Under the pieces are notes generated by a model, which was not told the origin of the DNA, did not search any database, and was given only the letters and a program-made list of their open reading frames with translations. Below, piece by piece: positions 1-5,857 of a DNA stretch of 5,881 bases. The position numbers and the translations under genes are program-made. Origin of the DNA: Muribaculaceae bacterium (GTDB lineage: Bacteria; Bacteroidota; Bacteroidia; Bacteroidales; Muribaculaceae); NCBI GenBank assembly GCA_902836725.1, contig CADFRV010000167.1:1-5881 (forward strand), written 5' to 3'. How positions within the stretch are numbered: position 1 is the first letter of the stretch; every line of letters starts with the position of its first letter.

Positions 1-209
1 GACATGTCCTGCCCGGCGAAGATCTCGTTGAAACCTGCCTTGCGGGCACGGGGGCAGAAGGCGGCTATCTCGGCATAGGCGTAATATTCCGCATCCTTTT
101 CACCTATTACTTTGGTTATGAAATTGAACGCGAAAGGGGAGTGCACCCCATATCCGCGGCTCGTGCGCCACATAGTGGGATAATTCAACAGTCTTTTTAG
201 CGCTCTCAT
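1..209 (-). CDS. Probable class I SAM-dependent methyltransferase, N-terminal fragment
   Basis: Only the first 69 codons are in the window; the gene runs off the left edge. The start is the ATG at 209-207, 30 bases after the YfhO stop. In the same frame there is only a TTG between that stop and this ATG, so the ATG is preferred. The visible protein begins MRALKRLLNYPTMW and contains the stretch GYGVHSPFAF at residues 19-28. An N-terminal (G)xHSPF(A/V)F segment followed by an amphipathic helix is, from memory, typical of a family of Bacteroidetes proteins annotated as class I SAM-dependent (O-)methyltransferases. The glycine-rich SAM-binding motif would lie beyond the edge, so the enzymatic assignment is inferred from the N-terminus alone. 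No signal peptide is seen, so a cytoplasmic location is expected. Close spacing suggests co-transcription with the YfhO gene. The substrate is unknown. Confidence 0.55.
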   Translation of the reverse strand, partial: MRALKRLLNYPTMWRTSRGYGVHSPFAFNFITKVIGEKDAEYYAYAEIAAFCPRARKAGFNEIFAGQDM

Positions 210-239
210 GTTCAATAATCTGTTGTCGGTCGTCGGTGG

Positions 240-2870
240 TCATGGTTTTCCGGTAGCGTTGTCATCCTGTTTTCCTGTTGTGCGGCTCAGATTGAAGACA
301 AGCGCGATGAACAGAAGGATGTATATAGCTACTACCGCTGTCTTGGCGGCGGTTACCGTATGGCTTACCGATGACGGTTTGAATGTGAATTTTATGGTAT
401 GATGTCCGGCCGGTACTGAAAGTGCACGCAGAATGTAATTGACACGGCCTATTTCAACCGGTTTGTCATCGATGGTGGCTTCCCATCCCCACGGGAAATA
501 TACCTCGGAGAAGATTGCCAGTCCTCCCTTCGCGCTTGTGGCGCTGTAAGTGAGGGTTCCCGGGGCATATGAGGTCTCGAAAATGGTGTCGCCCGCATTT
601 TTGGGAGCGAAATCCTTGCCCAGAACCGGTGCGAACTTCCTGTCTGCCACCGCTTCCGTATCGGGCGACAGGGTGGAGAGGGCTTCCATTTCGGCGTCGG
701 GGCTGTCCACATAGCTGATCCTGTCCACGAACCATGCGTTGCCCATTGCATCGGGGTTTACGGCCAGATTGCCGTCAGGACCGATAATATATTTGGCGTT
801 CAGCATGTTCAGTACGCGGAAGTCGGCCTCTGTGGGCACTCCGCGTGTGAAGTTGCCCAGATGGCGGTCGATGAGATCCTGGTAGCGGCTGAGTTTCGCG
901 GCATGGTAGCCGCCGATGGCTTTGTGGCGGTATGACGGGGCTGCCTGGTAGAATTCCGGAATATTCATCACGCGATAGTTCATGGCCGTATCCGCCAGTA
1001 TGGTGCGGTCGTTGGCCGTAATGGGGAACATCTCTGTGGAGCTGACCTCGGGAGAGCAGAAACTCTCATGGTCGAGATAACGCTTGTTTACACTGTAGAG
1101 ATCCACGCACACGAGCAATCCTACCATTACGGCTCCCATCCACGGTTTTGCTTTCCCGCTGACACATAGCATTATGGCTCCGAAACCGAGTAGGATGAAA
1201 ATAAGCGAGCGCAGCGAGTCGGAGCTTACCATCGAGTGGCGCAGCTCGGTCACTGCCGCAGCGATCGACGGGTTGTCGATCGAGAACATGCTTATGGCAT
1301 TTTCAGGATATCCCTGTTGCGCGAGCTGATAGCCGATCATCTGTGAAATCTGCTGGTCTCCGGCTGTGATGGCGGAGCCGTAGATGCCGGGGAAAAGCCA
1401 TCCCATCAGGCAGAACAGTGTGGTGATCCCGAAAGAGCAGTATATCGCTTTCATATAGCGCTGGCGCACCTCTGCGGCAGGGGTCACAAGCAGTTTCTGC
1501 AGACCCAGGATTGCAAGCAGGGGGATGGCGAACTCGGCGATGACAAGAATGCTTTCGACGGTGCGGAATTTAGAGTACATCGGCACATAGTCGATAAACA
1601 GGTCTGTGAACCACTGGAGGTTGCGTCCGAGCGCAAGCATCACCGAAAGCACTGTGACACACAGCAGCGCCCATTTCACCGGGCCGCGCACGATGAAGCA
1701 GCCGAGCAGGAACAGGGTGAATATGAGGGCGCCCACATATACCGGACCGTTTGTGCCTTCCGGCTCGCCGAAATAGCGGCTGACATAGTTGCCTATGTAC
1801 CCCGTTTCAGCTTCGTTGAGATGCGCCCCGGAGAGTATTTCGTCGGCGTTGTCGAGATCGAGCAGGGAAGTGGGGCGCATGCTTCCTGCCACAGGTTTTG
1901 CGGAGGCGCCACCTTTCACGTCGGGGATAAGCAGGGTGAAGGTCTCTGCACGACCGTAGCTGTACTGGGTGATATAGTCCCTGTCAAGACCGGAAGTCTT
2001 TTCGGCTCCCGCCTCCTCGGTGGCGGCGGAAAGTTCGGAATGTCCCCCGCGCATGGTCTCCTTGGAGTATTCGTAGGTGTTGTAAAGGCTCGGGAGATTG
2101 GCTGTCACGGCCAGTATGGCTGCCACTGCCAGGGCACATGTGGCTTTTATCCAGCGTTTAAGTTCTTTTTTGCGTGCCGATTGCCAGAGATATGCCAGCG
2201 ACAGGCCGAGAATCACGAACATGAAATAGTAGCTCATCTGAACGTGGTTGCTCTGTATCTGCATCATGGCGAACAGGGCCGCGATGGCGCTTCCTGTGAA
2301 CCACCGCCCGCGGTATGCCATTATGACCCCTGCGATCGTGGGGGGAACGTAAGCCAGTGTTACGAACTTCCATATGTGGCCGGCGCCGATTATGATGATG
2401 AAGTAGGTGGAGAACCCCCATGCTACAGCTCCTATCAGTCCGTAATACCACCGCACTCTCATGGCCGCCATAAGGATTATGAAGCCTGCCATCATCATGA
2501 ACAGCAGGTTGGAAGGGGAGGGGAGCCCCAGGCCGTAGACGGTGGTTATCCATGAGAAAAGGCTGTCACTCGGGTAAGTAGGGGAGATCTGGAATGTAGG
2601 CATGCCGGAAAACAGTGAGTTTGTCCAGCGTGGTGCCTCTGCCCCGGTGGCTTCCACATAGGCTTTGACCTCCTGCCCTATGGCCGCTCCCTGCTGCATG
2701 TCGTGCTGACGTAGCTGGTTGCCCATAGTGGCGTCGGGATAGAAATATGCGAGTGCCAGAAGGGCGGCTGCGAAAAGGCTTATGAAAAAGCCGTAGAACT
2801 GTGGACGGCGGCAAAGACGTATCAGATTGGCTGGTATTTCCTTCAGGCTGCCGGTAATATCTTTCTGCAT
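240..2870 (-). CDS. YfhO-family polytopic membrane protein (GT-C-like)
   Basis: This is an 876-residue integral membrane protein of the YfhO family. Seen in the sequence: a short cytoplasmic N-terminus, a first membrane helix at about residues 25-45, then an extracytoplasmic loop with RWTNSLFSGMPTFQI (81-95), which resembles the WTNS-FGGMPT-QI motif of Bacteroidetes YfhO proteins. About a dozen further hydrophobic helices follow to about residue 590. A large soluble segment (about 595-840) ends in FPWGWEATIDDKPVEIGRVN, the usual YfhO C-terminal beta-rich motif, and there is a last helix at about 842-862. In Bacillus subtilis, YfhO is a GT-C-like protein needed for glycosylation of lipoteichoic acid; Bacteroidetes lack that polymer, so the acceptor here is unknown. 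The frame is open to a TTG at 2912, but that codon lies inside a candidate -7 promoter box, so the ATG at 2870 was chosen. The stop is TGA. No partner glycosyltransferase is adjacent in the window. Confidence 0.9.
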   Translation of the reverse strand: MQKDITGSLKEIPANLIRLCRRPQFYGFFISLFAAALLALAYFYPDATMGNQLRQHDMQQGAAIGQEVKAYVEATGAEAPRWTNSLFSGMPTFQISPTYPSDSLFSWITTVYGLGLPSPSNLLFMMMAGFIILMAAMRVRWYYGLIGAVAWGFSTYFIIIIGAGHIWKFVTLAYVPPTIAGVIMAYRGRWFTGSAIAALFAMMQIQSNHVQMSYYFMFVILGLSLAYLWQSARKKELKRWIKATCALAVAAILAVTANLPSLYNTYEYSKETMRGGHSELSAATEEAGAEKTSGLDRDYITQYSYGRAETFTLLIPDVKGGASAKPVAGSMRPTSLLDLDNADEILSGAHLNEAETGYIGNYVSRYFGEPEGTNGPVYVGALIFTLFLLGCFIVRGPVKWALLCVTVLSVMLALGRNLQWFTDLFIDYVPMYSKFRTVESILVIAEFAIPLLAILGLQKLLVTPAAEVRQRYMKAIYCSFGITTLFCLMGWLFPGIYGSAITAGDQQISQMIGYQLAQQGYPENAISMFSIDNPSIAAAVTELRHSMVSSDSLRSLIFILLGFGAIMLCVSGKAKPWMGAVMVGLLVCVDLYSVNKRYLDHESFCSPEVSSTEMFPITANDRTILADTAMNYRVMNIPEFYQAAPSYRHKAIGGYHAAKLSRYQDLIDRHLGNFTRGVPTEADFRVLNMLNAKYIIGPDGNLAVNPDAMGNAWFVDRISYVDSPDAEMEALSTLSPDTEAVADRKFAPVLGKDFAPKNAGDTIFETSYAPGTLTYSATSAKGGLAIFSEVYFPWGWEATIDDKPVEIGRVNYILRALSVPAGHHTIKFTFKPSSVSHTVTAAKTAVVAIYILLFIALVFNLSRTTGKQDDNATGKP

Positions 2871-2909
2871 TGAAGTGCTGTTTATTTTCACGATGTGGGT
2901 TAGCAACAG

Positions 2910-2917
2910 CAAAGTTA
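2910..2917 (-). promoter_or_regulatory. Candidate -7 promoter box of the yfhO unit
   Basis: The minus strand reads TAACTTTG here, an exact match to the Bacteroidetes -7 consensus TAnnTTTG. Transcription would begin near 2903, giving a leader of roughly 33 bases before the ATG at 2870. No TTTG-like -33 box is found at the expected 19-21 base distance, so the match rests on the -7 element and its position between a terminator and a start codon. The leader just before the ATG is A-rich (GTGAAAATAAACAG), as is common for Bacteroidetes translation starts, and has no Shine-Dalgarno sequence. Confidence 0.55.
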
Positions 2918-2931
2918 GTGATTTTTCACTA
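2916..2931. repeat. Inverted repeat touching the yfhO -7 box
   Basis: TAGTGA (2916-2921) and TCACTA (2926-2931) are perfect 6-base inverted arms around a four-T spacer. The last two bases coincide with the TA of the candidate -7 box at 2917-2910, so a protein bound here would cover the promoter core. It could be an operator; arms this short in AT-rich intergenic DNA can also occur by chance. Confidence 0.35.
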
Positions 2932-2950
2932 CTTACCGAGGCTATATCGT

Positions 2951-3004
2951 AATAAAAATGACAAATGGGGAATGATGCCCGTTGTCAGGCTCATTCCCCA
3001 TTTG
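2951..3004 (-). terminator. Rho-independent terminator after the GH2 gene
   Basis: CAAATGGGGAATGA (2962-2975) and TCATTCCCCATTTG (2991-3004) form a perfect 14-base inverted repeat around 15 bases, which include a further small GCC/GGC pairing. On the minus strand the stem begins 15 bases after the GH2 stop and is followed by a T-rich tail (TCATTTTTATT, 2961-2951). This is the expected form of an intrinsic terminator for transcripts read leftward from the receiver-GH2 unit. It separates that unit from the yfhO promoter at 2917-2910. On the plus strand no T-tract follows the hairpin, so it looks one-directional. Confidence 0.85.
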
Positions 3005-3019
3005 AAATGGAGTTAAACG

Positions 3020-4891
3020 TTATTTCTTGGCTCCCTCCCCTTTCAGCGGTGTCTTGCTGAATATGGCGTGGATGAGTTTGGTGTCGAATTTGGGAGTGCG
3101 GTCGTAATAATAGATACCGTTCTGCTCCTGTTCCACATCGGTAAGCTGGGTGTAGCAGTAACCCCATACATTCCCGTTGACATCGATTATGGCATCTATC
3201 TGGCCTTCAAGACGGTTAAGGAATTCGGCCTCGGATTTCGGCGGCTCGCCGTAGCCCCACGACTGGGTGTCGGAATTGGCCTTGTCCTGCCCTTTCACCC
3301 ATTTTATGCCTCCTACCTCATCGATCAGGAACGGCATCTTTTTGTCGTAACGGGGGAAATTGTAGCTGTTGTTGTGGCGCAGTCCGTTGAAGCCGATGTT
3401 TTTCTGGGGCATGCCGAAGTCGGGATAATCCACCGGGCCGGGATTTGTACTCGCGTCGATGAGTATCTGTTTGAGCCGGGCGGGATCCTGCTCGTAATTG
3501 TGGATGGTCCAGATATCGGTTTTTATATGGCAGCCGCCGCTTGCATCGTTCACCGGGCGGGTGGGATCGAGTGTCTTGGTCAGGTCATAGAGATCTGTGG
3601 CGAAACGGGGATACTGCACGCGGTCGGGCCACCACTCCTCGTTCATCGGGGTCCAGATCACAAGCGACGGATGGTTGCGGTCGCGTGTCACGAGTTCCGA
3701 CCATTCCTTCAGGAAGTTGCGTGCCACTTCAGGATCGTTGGCGTCCATACCCCAGCTCGGAGCCTCCCCCCATGTGAGGTATCCGAGTTTGTCGGCCCAG
3801 TAGTAGAAACGCTCCTCGAATGCCTTCTGGTGCAGGCGCGCTCCGTTGAAGCCGGCTGCCATAGAGAGTTCTATGTCATGTTTGAGTGCCTCGTCGGAGG
3901 GAGCTGTCCATATGCCGTCGGGATAGAATCCCTGGTCAAGCACAAGGCGCTGGTAACACGGCTCGTTGTTGAGGTAGATGCGGTTGCCGTCGATATGGAT
4001 TTTGCGCATGCCTACGTATGAGTCCACCTCGTCTGTCACATTGCCTTCACTGTCTGTCACCGTGTATTCCAGGTCATAGAGGAAGGGCGATTCCGGTGAC
4101 CAGAGTTTAGGCTTCTTTACCGGAAGCACAACTACAGAGCTGTTGGTGGCCGGTACGGTGGCTTTTGCCACTGTTTTGTCCCCCTCCTTGAGGGCAACAG
4201 TGAGTTTGCCCCCTCCGTTGCCGTAGAATTTAGGCATTATGACTATCTGGTTCTGGTCTATGTCGGTAAGCACCTGTGCCGATTCCATTCCGCCGGGAGA
4301 CACGGCTTCCATCCACACTGTCTGCCAGATGCCGGTAGTGCGGGTATAGTTGCAGCCATATGAGGCATACTGGAGGTTCTGTTTGCCCGCGCCCTGTTTG
4401 CCTGAGCGGAGATCGCTCGATGCGTGCACCACGAGATTGTGTTTGCTTCCCGGTTTCACGTAAGGGGTGATGTCCTGGCTGAACGACGAGCTGCCTCCGA
4501 AGTGGCGCCCTGCGAGGGTGCCGTCGATGAATATCTCGGCATTGTAGTATACCGCGCCGAAATTAAGAAGGATATTTTTCCCTTCCCACTCCTGCGGTAT
4601 CTCGATTTCGCGGTGATACCAGATATTGTTGATGAAATCCTTGTGTTCCACACCTGAAAGTTTGCTCTCGGGGCAGAATGGCACTGTGATTTTTCCTTCG
4701 AATGTCGTGGCGGCAGGATAGCCTTGCTCCAGTCCGGATCCGGCGAAATCAAATGTATAGTCCCATTGGCCGTTAAGGTTTTGCCACTGGTCGCGCTCGA
4801 ATTGCGGACGCGGATACTCTTTACGTGGTATCTCGCCGGCGACTGCCACAAGGCTCGCCAACGCCACGAATACTGATACAAAAAATCTCAT
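3020..4891 (-). CDS. Secreted GH2-family glycoside hydrolase
   Basis: This 623-residue enzyme has the glycoside hydrolase family 2 layout. Residues 1-19 are a Sec signal peptide (charged start, hydrophobic core, AVAG before the likely cut). No lipobox cysteine follows, so a soluble periplasmic or secreted enzyme is expected. A jelly-roll sugar-binding domain covers about 30-195, an immunoglobulin-like domain about 196-297, and a TIM barrel about 298-612. The barrel carries GFNGARLHQ (347-355), the acid/base Glu418 in WTPMNEEWW, and the nucleophile Glu525 in FLIDEVGG; the WGYCYTQLTDVEQEQNG segment near the end is typical of short Bacteroides GH2 enzymes. There are no extra C-terminal domains as in LacZ. 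The family includes beta-galactosidases, beta-glucuronidases, beta-mannosidases and others; specificity cannot be read here, and no NxK glucuronidase motif was seen. It starts 30 bases after the receiver gene with no promoter visible in the gap, so the two are probably co-transcribed. Confidence 0.93.
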   Translation of the reverse strand: MRFFVSVFVALASLVAVAGEIPRKEYPRPQFERDQWQNLNGQWDYTFDFAGSGLEQGYPAATTFEGKITVPFCPESKLSGVEHKDFINNIWYHREIEIPQEWEGKNILLNFGAVYYNAEIFIDGTLAGRHFGGSSSFSQDITPYVKPGSKHNLVVHASSDLRSGKQGAGKQNLQYASYGCNYTRTTGIWQTVWMEAVSPGGMESAQVLTDIDQNQIVIMPKFYGNGGGKLTVALKEGDKTVAKATVPATNSSVVVLPVKKPKLWSPESPFLYDLEYTVTDSEGNVTDEVDSYVGMRKIHIDGNRIYLNNEPCYQRLVLDQGFYPDGIWTAPSDEALKHDIELSMAAGFNGARLHQKAFEERFYYWADKLGYLTWGEAPSWGMDANDPEVARNFLKEWSELVTRDRNHPSLVIWTPMNEEWWPDRVQYPRFATDLYDLTKTLDPTRPVNDASGGCHIKTDIWTIHNYEQDPARLKQILIDASTNPGPVDYPDFGMPQKNIGFNGLRHNNSYNFPRYDKKMPFLIDEVGGIKWVKGQDKANSDTQSWGYGEPPKSEAEFLNRLEGQIDAIIDVNGNVWGYCYTQLTDVEQEQNGIYYYDRTPKFDTKLIHAIFSKTPLKGEGAKK

Positions 4892-4921
4892 ATGAGGAAA
4901 TTATTAATATGGTATTGGTTC

Positions 4922-5329
4922 TCAGGCCATCTGACGGCGCAGGACTGAACGCACCCTCGCCATCAGTTCGCGAAGGGAGAACGGTTTGAGCAGATAGTCG
5001 TCTGCACCCGCATTGAGAGCGTTGATAATGGTGGTCGGCGACATGTTCACTGAACAGGTTATCACGCCGAGCGACGCTGTGTCGCGACGCTGTTTCACCT
5101 GTTCCACTATATCAAGACCCGAATTGTCGTCGATATTCAGATCTATGATCATCAGGGAATATTCGGAGAGGTCTATGCTGTATAGTTCGGAGATGGAGGA
5201 GCACACGTTCACCTGATATCCTTCCGGGCTGAAATGGGCATGTATTAGCTCGCCTATGTGCGTGTCGCTGTCAACTACGATGATACGGCCGCGTAGGGTT
5301 TGTTTGTTATTTTCTGAATTGATCGGCAT
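4922..5329 (-). CDS. Stand-alone response-regulator receiver domain
   Basis: This 135-residue protein is essentially one CheY-like receiver domain. All phosphorylation-site residues are present: the acidic pair Asp20 and Asp22 (IIVVDSD), the phospho-acceptor Asp63 (LMIIDLN), Ser93 at the Thr/Ser switch position, Tyr112, and Lys115 (DDYLLKPF). The last helix (SLRELMARVRSVLRR) is of the OmpR/PhoB type, but the protein ends three residues later with QMA and a TGA, and there is no room for a winged-helix domain before the GH2 start 30 bases on. It is therefore either a single-domain regulator acting by protein contact or a truncated OmpR-type regulator. The frame stays open upstream to 5575, but that extension starts at TTG, overlaps promoter-like and palindromic DNA, and shows no domain. 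ATG 5329 is the only in-frame ATG before the domain. No sensor kinase is in the window. Confidence 0.88.
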   Translation of the reverse strand: MPINSENNKQTLRGRIIVVDSDTHIGELIHAHFSPEGYQVNVCSSISELYSIDLSEYSLMIIDLNIDDNSGLDIVEQVKQRRDTASLGVITCSVNMSPTTIINALNAGADDYLLKPFSLRELMARVRSVLRRQMA

Positions 5330-5427
5330 CGTGGAACAATGAAGGCTGATAATATTAATGTTAGGTATATTAACAGAGCTGGCTGGGGGAGTGCCTTCAT
5401 TCCCGGGCAGGTGTTTTTTTATTATCT

Positions 5428-5459
5428 CAAAAGTAAGCAAAGAGGTTACCGAGTCCAAG
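5428..5459 (-). promoter_or_regulatory. Candidate proximal promoter of the receiver-GH2 unit
   Basis: On the minus strand, TACTTTTG (5435-5428) matches the Bacteroidetes -7 consensus TAnnTTTG exactly. CTTG (5459-5456) is a three-of-four match to the -33 TTTG, with a 20-base spacer. Transcription would start near 5421, leaving a leader of about 90 bases before the ATG at 5329. If used, it rules out the long TTG-initiated version of the receiver protein. The spacer contains one arm of the perfect 15-base inverted repeat at 5438-5474. Confidence 0.5.
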
Positions 5460-5474
5460 TCGGTAACCTCTTTG
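5438..5474. repeat. Perfect 15-bp inverted repeat upstream of the receiver gene
   Basis: CAAAGAGGTTACCGA (5438-5452) and TCGGTAACCTCTTTG (5460-5474) are exact inverted copies around a 7-base loop (GTCCAAG). The stem is long and stable if transcribed. On neither strand does a clean T-run follow at once, although the right arm itself ends CTCTTTG, so a terminator for the upstream GH13 gene is possible but not typical. It overlaps the -33 region and spacer of the proximal promoter candidate, so it could instead be an operator, or an RNA hairpin (attenuator) in transcripts from the distal promoter candidate. Confidence 0.7.
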
Positions 5475-5515
5475 TATAAACTTTGGGTCAGCAATTTCTT
5501 ACATTGGTCCGAGAT

Positions 5516-5529
5516 GTTACAGATGTAAC
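5516..5529. repeat. Short inverted repeat GTTACA-GA-TGTAAC
   Basis: GTTACA (5516-5521) and TGTAAC (5524-5529) are perfect 6-base arms separated by GA. The repeat sits where transcription from the distal promoter candidate (5564-5532) would begin, a usual place for a repressor site. The core GTTAC also occurs in the larger repeat at 5438-5474. Function is inferred from position only. Confidence 0.35.
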
Positions 5530-5531
5530 GG

Positions 5532-5564
5532 CAAAGTTGTATGATTGCATAATTAATATGCAAA
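5532..5564 (-). promoter_or_regulatory. Candidate distal promoter upstream of the receiver gene
   Basis: On the minus strand TTTG (5564-5561) is followed after 21 bases by CAACTTTG (5539-5532), a one-mismatch match to TAnnTTTG. The pair fits the Bacteroidetes -33/-7 pattern and lies in the gap after the GH13 stop. Transcription would start near 5525 and the transcript would include the 15-base hairpin at 5474-5438. The spacer holds a 7-base inverted repeat (5545-5563). The one mismatch is in the first base of the -7 box, so this is a weaker call than the proximal candidate. Confidence 0.4.
5545..5563. repeat. Inverted repeat TTGCATA-N5-TATGCAA in a promoter spacer
   Basis: TTGCATA (5545-5551) and TATGCAA (5557-5563) are perfect 7-base arms around ATTAA. 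The element fills most of the spacer between the -33 and -7 boxes of the distal promoter candidate, overlapping the -33 box. Nineteen bases with two-fold symmetry is a typical size for a dimeric regulator site. It is AT-rich, so chance symmetry cannot be excluded. Confidence 0.4.
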
Positions 5565-5602
5565 ATTGTCGCCAAAATGGCATTATGGGCTTTGTGGCGG
5601 GG

Positions 5603-5857
5603 TTACATCGGTTTGTTGGATGTATATTTCGGACGTATATACACACGGTATTCGCCAGGTTTCAGCGATGAGGGATATTTCTCATGTTTACCTGTGAAAT
5701 AGTTGATCATGTCGTTGGCCAGAGGTGCCTCACCCTGATATTTTATTTTCCGGGTTTTGGATCCGAGATTTGTCATTACAAGCACTTCAGACCCGTCGAG
5801 CTGCCGTGAGAAAATATAAAGATCCTGGCTTTTGGTAGGATAGCGCACTATGTGGCC
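5603..5857 (-). CDS. GH13 alpha-amylase-family protein, C-terminal part (5' end interrupted)
   Basis: The open stretch encodes the C-terminal beta-sandwich typical of GH13 alpha-amylase-family enzymes: VRYPTKSQDLYIFSRQLDG, then VLVMTNLG, then YFTGKHEKYPSSLKPGEYRV and a basic tail ending SNKPM. In such proteins this domain follows the catalytic barrel, which would lie beyond the right edge, so the GTG at 5848 is unlikely to be a real start. Reading further upstream in frame gives GHI, then a TGA at 5860-5858, then HTGPAGA (in reverse order) to the edge; these residues look like a natural continuation. The gene therefore appears cut by one nonsense codon, either a true pseudogene or an error at a sequence end. 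The reaction, hydrolysis or transfer on alpha-glucans, is inferred from the family. Its stop is 273 bases upstream of the receiver gene. Confidence 0.65.
   Translation of the reverse strand, partial: GHIVRYPTKSQDLYIFSRQLDGSEVLVMTNLGSKTRKIKYQGEAPLANDMINYFTGKHEKYPSSLKPGEYRVYIRPKYTSNKPM

Larger units (their letters stand above)
5330..5602. other. Leader and intergenic region before the receiver gene
   Basis: These 273 bases lie between the GH13 stop and the receiver ATG. They hold two candidate promoters and three inverted repeats listed separately, and a small GCCA-AAA-TGGC hairpin (5571-5581) just after the GH13 gene that is too weak to call a terminator. The frame continuing upstream from the receiver gene is open through this whole region but has no ATG and no recognisable domain. 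From 5330 to 5427 nothing further was recognised beyond an A-run (5418-5412 on the minus strand). Confidence 0.6.

Noticed and set aside
1821..2555. A 244-codon open frame on the plus strand opposite the YfhO gene
   Set aside because: Its product is low in recognisable structure, rich in Gly, Cys and His, and it overlaps a clear membrane-protein gene throughout. No promoter precedes it.
2871..2912. A 14-residue extension of YfhO starting at TTG 2912
   Set aside because: The TTG is part of an exact TAnnTTTG promoter box; the ATG at 2870 has an A-rich leader and gives a normal YfhO N-terminus.
3068..4021. A 317-codon open frame on the plus strand opposite the GH2 gene
   Set aside because: It is the antisense of a well-supported GH2 reading frame with catalytic motifs, and its translation shows no recognisable domain. 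Long antisense frames are common opposite moderately GC-rich coding DNA.
4887..4896. Palindrome CTCATATGAG around the GH2 start codon
   Set aside because: Ten bases centred on ATG with no promoter nearby; symmetry of this size is expected by chance and no function is suggested.
5330..5575. An 82-residue N-terminal extension of the receiver protein starting at TTG 5575
   Set aside because: It has no ATG, no known domain, and covers two promoter candidates and strong palindromes. The receiver domain is complete from the ATG at 5329.
5571..5581. GCCA-AAA-TGGC hairpin after the GH13 gene as its terminator
   Set aside because: Only four base pairs with a 3-base loop, and the following sequence is not a continuous T-run; too weak to call.
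5603..5848. A free-standing 81-residue small protein gene starting at GTG 5848
   Set aside because: The sequence is the C-terminal domain of a GH13 enzyme, and residues further upstream continue the family pattern apart from one TGA. A separate small gene is less likely than an interrupted large one.
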